NCBI GenBank assembly: GCA_964397665.1
Contig: CAYNJW010000026.1
Span: 1 to 5,296, forward strand
Source of the DNA: CAYNJW01 sp964397665
GTDB lineage: Archaea; Nanobdellota; Nanobdellia; Pacearchaeales; GW2011-AR1
Length of the DNA stretch: 5,296 nt
Direction: 5' to 3'
Shown: positions 1 through 5,296 of the stretch, one piece after another
Layout: each line of letters opens with the position of its first letter
Position numbering within the stretch: the stretch's first letter is position 1
The notes under the pieces: generated by a model
What the model saw: only the letters and a program-made list of their open reading frames with translations
Databases searched by the model: none
What the model was told of the DNA's origin: nothing
Translations under genes and position numbers: made by a program

Positions 1-44
1 CGGCGGGAGCGTTCAGGATTTTACATAAATACTAAATAATCTTT

Positions 45-52
45 TATTTAAA
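45..52 (-). promoter_or_regulatory. TATA-like box facing the left window edge
   Basis: The minus strand reads GATTTAAATAAAAG. TTTAAATA here would place a transcription start at about 20-24, right where the sequence changes from AT-rich to the GC-rich patch at 1-20. That position would suit the 5' end of a gene running out of the window to the left. Confidence 0.3.
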
Positions 53-212
53 TCTTAAAAAACTTATAAAAATCATCCAATTTCACCGATTCTTTGAAAC
101 CTCGGGACATTACCCATATGAGAAGTTTTTCCTAAGTCTTTTCTCCATCGTGATAATCTTTAATATTTTTTTGATAAGCTTTGAAAGATTTTTCATTTTT
201 CTGCTAAATCTA
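48..212 (-). pseudogene. Possible decayed reading frame interrupted only by TAG
   Basis: One minus-strand frame reads from 212 to a TAA at 50-48 with stops only at 212-210, 206-204 and 134-132, all TAG. The last two segments look protein-like (for example EKSFKAYQKNIKDYHDGEKT, then after the TAG, EKLLIWVMSRGFKESVK), with mixed hydrophobic and charged residues. There is no start codon with a credible ribosome site and I recognise no family. It could be the remnant of a gene end, or chance. Confidence is low because absence of TAA/TGA over ~54 codons is only mildly unusual once several frames are inspected. Confidence 0.2.
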
Positions 213-292
213 AAGATAACCTCCTTTCTTTTGTTTCTTTTTAGGTCTTGATTGTTGTTTCCAAGTATACTGGGCACAATTATAACTGTTTC

Positions 293-300
293 TATTTAAA
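293..300 (-). promoter_or_regulatory. TATA-like box downstream of the helicase
   Basis: The minus strand reads AAAAGTTTTAAATAG, in which TTTAAATA is a good archaeal TATA match with an A/G-rich stretch before it. It lies just past the helicase T-run and would start transcription near 270. No clear reading frame with a start codon follows, so any product would be a small RNA or the decayed frame at 212-48. Confidence 0.3.
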
Positions 301-308
301 ACTTTTAG

Positions 309-314
309 AAAAAA
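309..314 (-). terminator. T-run terminator candidate after the helicase
   Basis: Six T residues on the minus strand begin one base after the helicase TGA (318-316). Archaeal transcription commonly ends at short T-runs without a hairpin, and no stable hairpin is visible here. It would end the helicase transcript, and possibly the whole four-gene run. Confidence 0.4.
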
Positions 315-315
315 C

Positions 316-2181
316 TCATAAAACCATCTTTTGCATCTTGTCGTTAATAAAATATGTTGGTTTTTTCCCAGTATAAGTAATGTATAAACTCTCTTTAGCT
401 CTTGAAATAGCCACGTAAAAAAGCCTTTTTTCTTCTTCTTCACGATTATATTTTTGATTTTTTATCATTTCTATTGCTGGATGATCTGAAGCTTTACAAG
501 GAAAGTTTAAATCATTAGCACCAATTACAAAAACTTTTTTCGCTTCTAATCCTTTTATTGCATGAATTGTTGCTAAAACTACATCTCCTTCTGAAGAATT
601 TTTTGGATTCCTTACTTCATCAGTTTTTATAACATGATTTATTCCTTTCATTTTCATTAACTGGGAGAGTTCCATTAATTGCCGATTTGTCCTAGCTAGA
701 ACAAAAATCTCTTCTCTAGGTATTTTTGAGTTTAAAAGTTCATTAATTACAAATTCTCTTTCCAAAGTCTCATTTTCAAAATTTAAAATTTTTATTTTTG
801 CTTTTTCAGATTCAATAAAAGACTCTAACTTTGGAAGCCTCATCCCTTTAATTGACTCATTCATAAATTCAACTATTTCTTTAGAACTACGATAATTCTT
901 AGTGAGGGTTATGATCTCAGTTTTTCCAAAATCTTTTTCAAAATTTAAAATGTAATTAATATCCGAACCTCTCCACCCGAAAATTGCCTGTCTCGGATCA
1001 CCAACTGCAAAAATATTCTCAGAGTTAAAAAGTTTTAATAATTCTATTTGCTTACTATTTACATCTTGATATTCATCCACTAAAAGATGCTCAAAATTTG
1101 GGATTTCGCTTGGAAAATCGTTTAAAAATTTTATTGCATCTAATAACTGATCTGTATAATCTCTAAATCCTTGAATTTTCATATGTTCTTTTAAATAATT
1201 AGTTATCTTGTAAATTCTCTCTGCATTTAATTTATTTTCTTTATCTGCTTCTTTTGAAAAATCAAATTCTTTCTCTCCTGTAACTTTAAAATAATCCATT
1301 ACTGAAAAACAGTCATTCATAAATCCTGTTGCTAATTGATTTAAATTTTTAAATTTTCTTTGTTTTGAAGAATAATACTCTTGGATAATATCCTCCATTT
1401 CTAAACCAATTGAAGAAATTGCAATATTGGTTGCTAAAATTTTATCACCATATGACTGAATCTTAGTTCTCCTTCCATAAATCCTCATTTCATGTTTTCT
1501 CAAAATAGATTCGCAAAATGAATTAAAAGTGTGTACATTTACTCCTTCAATCCCTAATTCAGCTAGTCTTTTTTGCATTTCTTGTCTTGCTTTTCTTGTA
1601 AATGTTATTGCAAGAATTTTATTTGGATTTGTATTTTTATAATTTACTAAAAACTCAATCCTCTTTGTTAAAACAGTTGTTTTACCAGAACCTGCTCCAG
1701 CAATACATAAAATATTTTTAAATTCAGAAATAATTGCTTTTTTCTGTTCATTATTGAACTTATTTAAAAAAGAATCTAACTCTTTGAATTTTTTTAAATC
1801 ATCCTCTGTAATCTCGGTTTTTTTAAATTGAATTTTGTTGTCCAAACTTTTATTAAACATTTTAGGATTGATTATTTCCTTGTTACCTTTCGCAGTTAGA
1901 TATAATACCTTTATAAACTTATTATAATCACTTGTAGAAAATTCAATAAAACCATTTGCAATTAACTTATCTATTTCTTGTATAATTTTTCCTTTATTCC
2001 AACTTAATTCTCCGAACATTTCAAGTTCATCGAGCCTATTTCTTGAAATAGATTTATTTGAATAAGAACCCCTTAGGAAATCTACAAGTAAATTCTTCCC
2101 GACATTGAAGGGCAATTCTTTTAATGATTTTAAAATTTTTACATATTCTAATGAATCATCAAAGTCAGTTATTTCTTCCAT
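316..2181 (-). CDS. UvrD/Rep-family SF1A DNA helicase with N-terminal RQC-like winged-helix domain
   Basis: This 621-aa protein is predicted to be an ATP-driven 3'-5' DNA translocase/helicase acting in repair or replication restart. The SF1A motifs are complete and in order: Q motif FNNEQKKAI (142-150), Walker A AGAGSGKTT (161-169), motif Ia ITFTRKARQEM (192-202), VHTFNSF (216-222), motif II VDEYQD (368-373), motif III VGDPRQAIFGWRG (393-405), motif IV LTKNYRSS (426-433), motif V TIHAIKGLEAKKV (538-550) and motif VI EEEKRLFYVAISRAK (582-596, arginine finger R594). Residues ~11-105 resemble the RQC domain of RecQ (VGKNLLVDFLRGS at 27-39, LDELEMFGELS at 50-60, then LYLTAKGNKEI at 93-103). Motif IV and motif V are only ~105 residues apart, so subdomain 2B is essentially absent; the protein is shorter than PcrA/UvrD (~720 aa) despite the extra domain. 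An in-frame TGA directly precedes the ATG, which fixes the start. The helicase call is certain; the RQC call is recognition by eye. Confidence 0.94.
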   Translation of the reverse strand: MEEITDFDDSLEYVKILKSLKELPFNVGKNLLVDFLRGSYSNKSISRNRLDELEMFGELSWNKGKIIQEIDKLIANGFIEFSTSDYNKFIKVLYLTAKGNKEIINPKMFNKSLDNKIQFKKTEITEDDLKKFKELDSFLNKFNNEQKKAIISEFKNILCIAGAGSGKTTVLTKRIEFLVNYKNTNPNKILAITFTRKARQEMQKRLAELGIEGVNVHTFNSFCESILRKHEMRIYGRRTKIQSYGDKILATNIAISSIGLEMEDIIQEYYSSKQRKFKNLNQLATGFMNDCFSVMDYFKVTGEKEFDFSKEADKENKLNAERIYKITNYLKEHMKIQGFRDYTDQLLDAIKFLNDFPSEIPNFEHLLVDEYQDVNSKQIELLKLFNSENIFAVGDPRQAIFGWRGSDINYILNFEKDFGKTEIITLTKNYRSSKEIVEFMNESIKGMRLPKLESFIESEKAKIKILNFENETLEREFVINELLNSKIPREEIFVLARTNRQLMELSQLMKMKGINHVIKTDEVRNPKNSSEGDVVLATIHAIKGLEAKKVFVIGANDLNFPCKASDHPAIEMIKNQKYNREEEEKRLFYVAISRAKESLYITYTGKKPTYFINDKMQKMVL

Positions 2182-2182
2182 T

Positions 2183-2206
2183 CATTTAAAGTTTCATTTA
2201 AAGTTT
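2183..2206. repeat. 12-bp perfect tandem duplication before the helicase gene
   Basis: The unit CATTTAAAGTTT occurs twice back to back (2183-2194 and 2195-2206). On the coding strand this reads AAACTTTAAATG twice, ending two bases before the helicase ATG. Each copy carries a TTTAAA, so the duplication doubles a TATA-like element and also places out-of-frame ATGs just upstream of the start. It fills more than half of the 44-base gap between the permease stop and the helicase start. Confidence 0.85.
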
Positions 2207-2210
2207 TTAA
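2197..2210 (-). promoter_or_regulatory. Possible weak helicase promoter in the permease-helicase gap
   Basis: On the minus strand this stretch reads TTAAAAACTTTAAA. The TTAAAAA part is centred about 26 bases before the helicase ATG, the spacing expected for a leaderless archaeal transcript, while the TTTAAA is centred about 19 bases before it. There is no T-run after the permease stop, so read-through from the operon is equally possible. Confidence 0.25.
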
Positions 2211-2225
2211 GGTTTGTTAGGGAAA

Positions 2226-3443
2226 TTAATCTTTTCTAATTAAATACCAAGTTAGAAGAAATAAAACAATAACAAAATAAATCCAATTGTTACTCATATT
2301 TTGACCGAATAGTAAAACTCCTTTTGAAGCTTGTATTTGAAAATTTAATGGAAGAATTTTTGAAATAAACTGAACATAACCTGGCAATGTTTGTGTTGGG
2401 AAAAAAATTCCAGACATTAACATTAAAGGAAAAGAAATAATTAGTGAAAATAAGACTGCAATTCCTTCATTTTCTGAAACAAGACCTATTAAAAAACCAA
2501 ATAATGTATCTATCAAAGCTATTGAAAGTACTAATTCAAAGATATTTAAAATTGAAATTGGGTATCTTGCCCCATAAAACATAAATAAAGAAGTAATAAT
2601 TATAAACTGGGCAAAAACTAAAACTGTGAAAAAGATTAATTTTGCTAAAAGATATAATGCTGGAGTTGTTGAAGCTTTTACTCTTAATATGAAATTTGTT
2701 TTTTTATCATAAATTATTGAAGTTGAAGAAAGCATTAAAGTTATGAAAAGGGCCAGTAACGGGAAAACAAATACTAATCCTGCATCTTTCTTTAAATCTT
2801 TTTTATATATTGAATGTTTTTCTGTCCAAATGGGATTTACCAAAAACTCTGTATCTAATTCTTCTAAATTCTTCAAATCTGAATTTATTTCTTCTAAATT
2901 TCTTGATAAACCAAAAGGAAGTTTTTTAGAAAATAAATTTACTCCAGTTCTTACTGTTGCAACATTTGAAGTAAACTTCTTATTTAAATTATCTATAATT
3001 TTTCTCTCGAATGGGTCTAAAGAATTATCTAATTTCCAGGACATCATATTTGCAAAAGCAACGTCAGTACCATCATAATATACTTGAATCTTCGCAGATT
3101 TTAGATTATCTAATCTTCTTGAAAAGTCTTCAGGAATAATAATCCCTAAAGAAAATTTCCCTTTTTTAATCTCTTGTTTTAAAATTTGTTCACAATTAGT
3201 TCTTTGTAAAATCGTCGTATCAAAATTTTGTAGATTCAGTAAAACTTCATCTGCTGTTCCACTATTATCAAAGTTACATACTCCAACATTAATTTTATAA
3301 TCTGATGGATTGAGAACAACTAAAAAAAGCAAAGAAATAATGATTGGTAAAAGTAAAAATGTATAAAGATATTTTTTTCGTTTATACAATAATAAAAAAT
3401 CTTTCTTTAAATAACCATAAAATTTTTTTGAACCAGATATCAT
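2226..3443 (-). CDS. ABC-2 type transporter permease
   Basis: This 405-aa protein is the membrane half of the exporter, partner of the overlapping upstream ATPase. The layout is that of the ABC-2 family with a large external domain. A basic N-terminus (KRKKYLY, 21-27) precedes TM1 (~26-44). Residues ~45-217 form an extracytoplasmic domain with a charged, probably helical segment around 145-200. Five more hydrophobic segments follow (~220-241, 263-288, 300-320, 327-347 and 386-402). The segment SGIFFPTQTLPGYVQFI (344-360), with the LPLNF that follows it, is a characteristic ABC-2 motif before the last helix. Two cysteines (C56, C84) lie in the external domain and could form a disulfide. The ATG overlaps the ATPase stop as ATGA. 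A GAGG at 3460-3457 lies 13 bases upstream of it, rather far for a ribosome-binding site, so translational coupling is more likely. The stop is TAA. The family is clear; the transported molecule is not. Confidence 0.93.
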   Translation of the reverse strand: MISGSKKFYGYLKKDFLLLYKRKKYLYTFLLLPIIISLLFLVVLNPSDYKINVGVCNFDNSGTADEVLLNLQNFDTTILQRTNCEQILKQEIKKGKFSLGIIIPEDFSRRLDNLKSAKIQVYYDGTDVAFANMMSWKLDNSLDPFERKIIDNLNKKFTSNVATVRTGVNLFSKKLPFGLSRNLEEINSDLKNLEELDTEFLVNPIWTEKHSIYKKDLKKDAGLVFVFPLLALFITLMLSSTSIIYDKKTNFILRVKASTTPALYLLAKLIFFTVLVFAQFIIITSLFMFYGARYPISILNIFELVLSIALIDTLFGFLIGLVSENEGIAVLFSLIISFPLMLMSGIFFPTQTLPGYVQFISKILPLNFQIQASKGVLLFGQNMSNNWIYFVIVLFLLTWYLIRKD

Positions 3444-4381
3444 GCTTTAAGAAAAACCTCATCAAGATTTGGTTCTCTAAAACCAATTACCTGATATTTT
3501 ATATTTAATTTAGTCATAAAGATTTCCAATATCTTTCTCTGTTTTTCTGAATTCAATCCGAACATAAGATATTTCTCATACTCATCCAAAATCCTCATAT
3601 CTTTATAAACACAAAACTTTTTCAATTTTAAAAAATTCTCTTTTGAAATTCTTGAGATTCTTGTTTCAAAAATGAAGTGAGTTTTTAATTTTGTTTTTAA
3701 TTTTTCAAGAAGACCATTGAAAAAAACCTTTCCATTTTTCAAAATAATGATTCTATCAACATGTTCTTGCGTCTCTGACAACAAATGAGATGTTAAAACA
3801 ATTGATTTTCCTTTTGACCTCATAGATTCTAGAAAATGCCATAACAATCTCCTGTTTGCAAAATCAAGACCAACAAATGGCTCATCCAAAATTAAAAGTT
3901 TTGGGTCATTTAAAAGAGAAACTACAATATTCAATCTCACTTTTTGTCCTCCTGAAAGTTCTTCAGGTTTTTTTGTTAAAGCCTCTTCTAATTTTAATTG
4001 TTTCAATAACATCTCTGCTTTTTCTAATGCTTTCTTCTCACTAATACCTAAATTTAATCCAAGTATTCTAATATTATCTTCAATAGATAAATCTGGTATT
4101 AAAGAAACTTCTTGAGGTACAAACCCTATTTTATCTTTTTGAAATAGTTTTGATTTTCCGAAGATTTTTATAGAACCTTTAGACTTTCCAGCAATTATTC
4201 CTGCAATAATCTTTAAAAAAGTTGATTTTCCTGAACCTGATTTTCCAATAATTGCTACTAACTCTCCCTCCTTCAAACTAATAGTAACATCCCTTAAAAC
4301 TTCTTGAGTAGAATATGAAAACCCTACTGAATTTGTAACTAAGGGCCTTATCTTCTTAGAAATTAAATTTTTCCACCACAT
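3440..4381 (-). CDS. ABC transporter ATP-binding protein (ABC-2/drug-export type)
   Basis: This 313-aa protein is the cytoplasmic ATPase of an exporter and would power the membrane protein encoded immediately downstream. All nucleotide-binding motifs are present: Walker A GKSGSGKST (46-54), Q-loop Q90, signature LSGGQ (142-146), Walker B LLILDEP (162-168, catalytic E167), D-loop GLD (171-173) and the H-loop histidine H199. After residue ~225 comes an ~85-residue C-terminal domain ending in EPNLDEVFLKA, the tail typical of DrrA/CcmA-like ATPases paired with ABC-2 permeases. The only plausible start is the ATG at 4381-4379; no alternative start lies before the ABC fold. It begins 3 bases after the tRNA-dihydrouridine synthase stop with no Shine-Dalgarno-like sequence, so translation is probably coupled. 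Its TGA stop overlaps the permease ATG. The substrate is unknown: this class exports drugs, lipids, polysaccharides or peptides, and nothing nearby narrows it. Confidence 0.95.
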   Translation of the reverse strand: MWWKNLISKKIRPLVTNSVGFSYSTQEVLRDVTISLKEGELVAIIGKSGSGKSTFLKIIAGIIAGKSKGSIKIFGKSKLFQKDKIGFVPQEVSLIPDLSIEDNIRILGLNLGISEKKALEKAEMLLKQLKLEEALTKKPEELSGGQKVRLNIVVSLLNDPKLLILDEPFVGLDFANRRLLWHFLESMRSKGKSIVLTSHLLSETQEHVDRIIILKNGKVFFNGLLEKLKTKLKTHFIFETRISRISKENFLKLKKFCVYKDMRILDEYEKYLMFGLNSEKQRKILEIFMTKLNIKYQVIGFREPNLDEVFLKA

Positions 4382-4384
4382 AAC

Positions 4385-5248
4385 TTAATGAAGATTTTTT
4401 TGATTATAAACCTTTTTAATTTCTTTAATAGATTTTACTTTTAATAATGAAGCCCTTAATTTTTTAGCATTTGGATTATTTTTTGTAAAATGCATTGCGT
4501 GCATCTTTATTGTTCTAAAAAAGATTTTATATTTTTTAGCAAATCTTAAGTAATCTTTAAATGAAATTTTATTTTTTTTAGCAACTAACTCTGAAAAAAT
4601 TCCAGGATTTCCAATTGCACTTCTTCCAATAAAAATGAAATCAAAATTATTTAAAATTTCTTCAGAATTTTTCTTATTAAAATTTCCAGAGTAGATTACT
4701 GGAATCTTAACTTTATTTTTTAATTTTATAGCAAATTTTAAATCGGGATTTCCAGTATATCCTTGGGACTTTGTTCTTGGATGAATTCCAATTGCATCAA
4801 CACCTAATTTCTCTGCTAATTTTGCAATTTTAATTGCATTACTTGATTTTCTTAATTTTATCGTTACTGGTTTTAAAGTTAAACTCCTCATCAATCTTAA
4901 AATTTTTTCAATCATCTTTAAATCTTCTTGTAAAAATGAACCAAAACCTAATCTTCCCGCTAGTTTCGAAGGACACCCAAGATTTAAATCCCAGAGGGAA
5001 ACTTTTGAATCGTATCTAGTCATGAAATCCCTAATTCCTTTTGTATCCACACAAAATAACTGTATCGCAGGTTTATCATCAAAAAAGATTTTTTGTTTAC
5101 TCAAAGGATTTATCATCCCCGTATAAGTTAATCCTGCTCCAGCTTTTTTACAAAGCATCCTGAAAGCTATATCATTTGGCTCCAGCATTGGAGCTAAAAA
5201 GAATCTACTTTTCAAATTCAGATTCCCTAATTTATATCTTTTTTTCAT
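4385..5248 (-). CDS. dus: tRNA-dihydrouridine synthase (Dus family, FMN-dependent)
   Basis: This enzyme would reduce specific uridines of tRNA to dihydrouridine in the cytoplasm, using FMN and NAD(P)H. Numbered from the ATG (287 aa), the sequence shows the start of the TIM barrel with FLAPMLEPND (17-26), the active-site motif NLGCPSK (89-95, C92 as the likely catalytic acid), TIKLR (129-133), IHPRTKSQGYTG (155-166, the family's H-x-RT...Y-x-G motif), IPVIYSGNF (182-190, usually NGD rather than SGN) and IGRSAIGNP (207-215). Residues ~230-287 are lysine-rich and helical, as expected for the tRNA-binding C-terminal domain. The reading frame can be extended one codon upstream to a TTG at 5251. 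I chose the adjacent ATG (5248-5246) because it is a normal start and lies a suitable distance from the TATA-like box at 5270-5275. The next gene begins 3 bases after the TAA stop. The family call is firm; which tRNA position is modified cannot be read from the sequence. Confidence 0.93.
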   Translation of the reverse strand: MKKRYKLGNLNLKSRFFLAPMLEPNDIAFRMLCKKAGAGLTYTGMINPLSKQKIFFDDKPAIQLFCVDTKGIRDFMTRYDSKVSLWDLNLGCPSKLAGRLGFGSFLQEDLKMIEKILRLMRSLTLKPVTIKLRKSSNAIKIAKLAEKLGVDAIGIHPRTKSQGYTGNPDLKFAIKLKNKVKIPVIYSGNFNKKNSEEILNNFDFIFIGRSAIGNPGIFSELVAKKNKISFKDYLRFAKKYKIFFRTIKMHAMHFTKNNPNAKKLRASLLKVKSIKEIKKVYNQKNLH

Positions 5249-5259
5249 CAATTGAAGAA
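5244..5259. promoter_or_regulatory. 16-bp imperfect palindrome over the dus start codon
   Basis: TTCATCAATTGAAGAA pairs at 7 of 8 positions around a perfect TCAATTGA core. It covers the start codon and the predicted transcription start, where a repressor dimer could block initiation. No second copy was seen in the window, and short AT-rich palindromes arise by chance, so an operator role is speculative. Confidence 0.2.
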
Positions 5260-5269
5260 TGAAATTCAG

Positions 5270-5275
5270 TTTAAA
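5270..5275 (-). promoter_or_regulatory. TATA-like box of the dus-ABC operon
   Basis: On the minus strand the sequence reads AAAAATACTTTAAACTG. The TTTAAA is centred about 25 bases before the ATG at 5248 and is preceded by an A-rich stretch like the archaeal BRE element. This spacing fits a leaderless archaeal transcript starting at or next to the start codon, which also explains the absence of a Shine-Dalgarno site. TTTAAA is common by chance in DNA this AT-rich, so the call rests on its position. Confidence 0.45.
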
Positions 5276-5296
5276 GTATTTTTGGAAAATAAAAAA

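Larger units (their letters stand above)
1..315. other. Gene-poor left end (about 300 bases)
   Basis: No intact, convincing gene is visible on either strand. Reading leftward from the helicase stop, the region holds a T-run (314-309), a TATA-like box (300-293), a near-palindrome (274-261), a stop-interrupted minus-strand reading frame (212-48), a second TATA-like box (52-45) and a GC-rich patch at 1-20. The largest clean minus-strand frame starting within it is a 28-codon ATG frame (196-110), lysine-rich and without a ribosome-binding site at normal distance; I do not call it a gene. Confidence 0.6.

Noticed and set aside
1..26. 3' end of a tRNA (GTTCAGG as a T-loop)
   Set aside because: The T-loop consensus GTTCRAN-YC is not met, with a G at the invariant A58 position, and no acceptor pairing can be assessed at the window edge.
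10..80. C/D-box guide RNA on the minus strand
   Set aside because: A GGATGAT and a CTGA about 65 bases apart loosely recall C and D boxes, but the C box is a poor match, there are no C'/D' boxes and no terminal stem.
220..226. AAGGAGG on the minus strand as a strong Shine-Dalgarno site
   Set aside because: No ATG, GTG or TTG follows at a working distance; the nearest ATG is 23 bases further on. The other genes do not use such sites.
210..443. 77-codon minus-strand frame starting inside the helicase gene
   Set aside because: More than half of it lies over the conserved helicase motif VI region in another frame, its N-terminus is a lysine run produced by that overlap, and it has no recognisable domain. 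Its end is treated only as part of the doubtful decayed frame.
2743..3078. 111-codon plus-strand frame
   Set aside because: It lies wholly opposite the ABC-2 permease, whose reading frame shows clear family features; it is a shadow of that gene.
3856..4044. 62-codon plus-strand frame
   Set aside because: It is antisense to the Walker B/signature region of the ABC ATPase and has no features of its own.
4834..5019. 61-codon plus-strand frame
   Set aside because: It is antisense to the catalytic region of the dihydrouridine synthase; its leucine/serine richness mirrors the lysine/asparagine-rich gene opposite.
316..5248. A defence island or novel immune system built from the helicase and ABC genes
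   Set aside because: No nuclease, reverse transcriptase, toxin, CRISPR or mobile-element gene is present. The helicase, exporter and tRNA enzyme are each explicable as housekeeping functions.

Overview
The window is AT-rich (roughly 70 percent A+T by eye) and compact. Four complete protein genes are all read right to left from the minus strand. The small intergenic gaps, lysine/isoleucine/asparagine-rich proteins, lack of clear Shine-Dalgarno sites, and a TATA-like box about 25 bases before the first gene suggest an archaeon, most likely a small-genome DPANN-type lineage. That is an inference: no marker here settles archaeon versus a reduced bacterium.

In transcription order: (1) a tRNA-dihydrouridine synthase (5248-4385) with the family's FMN-barrel motifs and catalytic cysteine; (2) an ABC-transporter ATPase of the drug-export/ABC-2 class (4381-3440), 3 bases after it; (3) its ABC-2 membrane partner (3443-2226), overlapping the ATPase by 4 bases as ATGA; (4) a UvrD/Rep-type superfamily 1 helicase (2181-316), after a 44-base gap that contains a 12-bp tandem duplication. 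The first three genes look like one operon, pairing RNA modification with a two-component exporter. The helicase may be the last cistron or may have its own weak promoter.

The helicase is the most interesting gene. Its first ~105 residues resemble the RQC winged-helix domain of RecQ helicases, placed ahead of a complete set of SF1A motifs. The stretch where UvrD/PcrA carry the 2B subdomain is reduced to a short linker. It therefore reads as a compact 2B-less helicase with a RecQ-type DNA-binding domain at the opposite end of the protein.

The left 315 bases hold no convincing intact gene. They contain a T-run just after the helicase stop, two TATA-like boxes, a near-palindrome, a possible decayed minus-strand reading frame interrupted only by TAG codons, and a GC-rich first 20 bases that may be the edge of a different gene, perhaps a structured RNA. 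I see no CRISPR array, insertion sequence, tRNA or complete rRNA.
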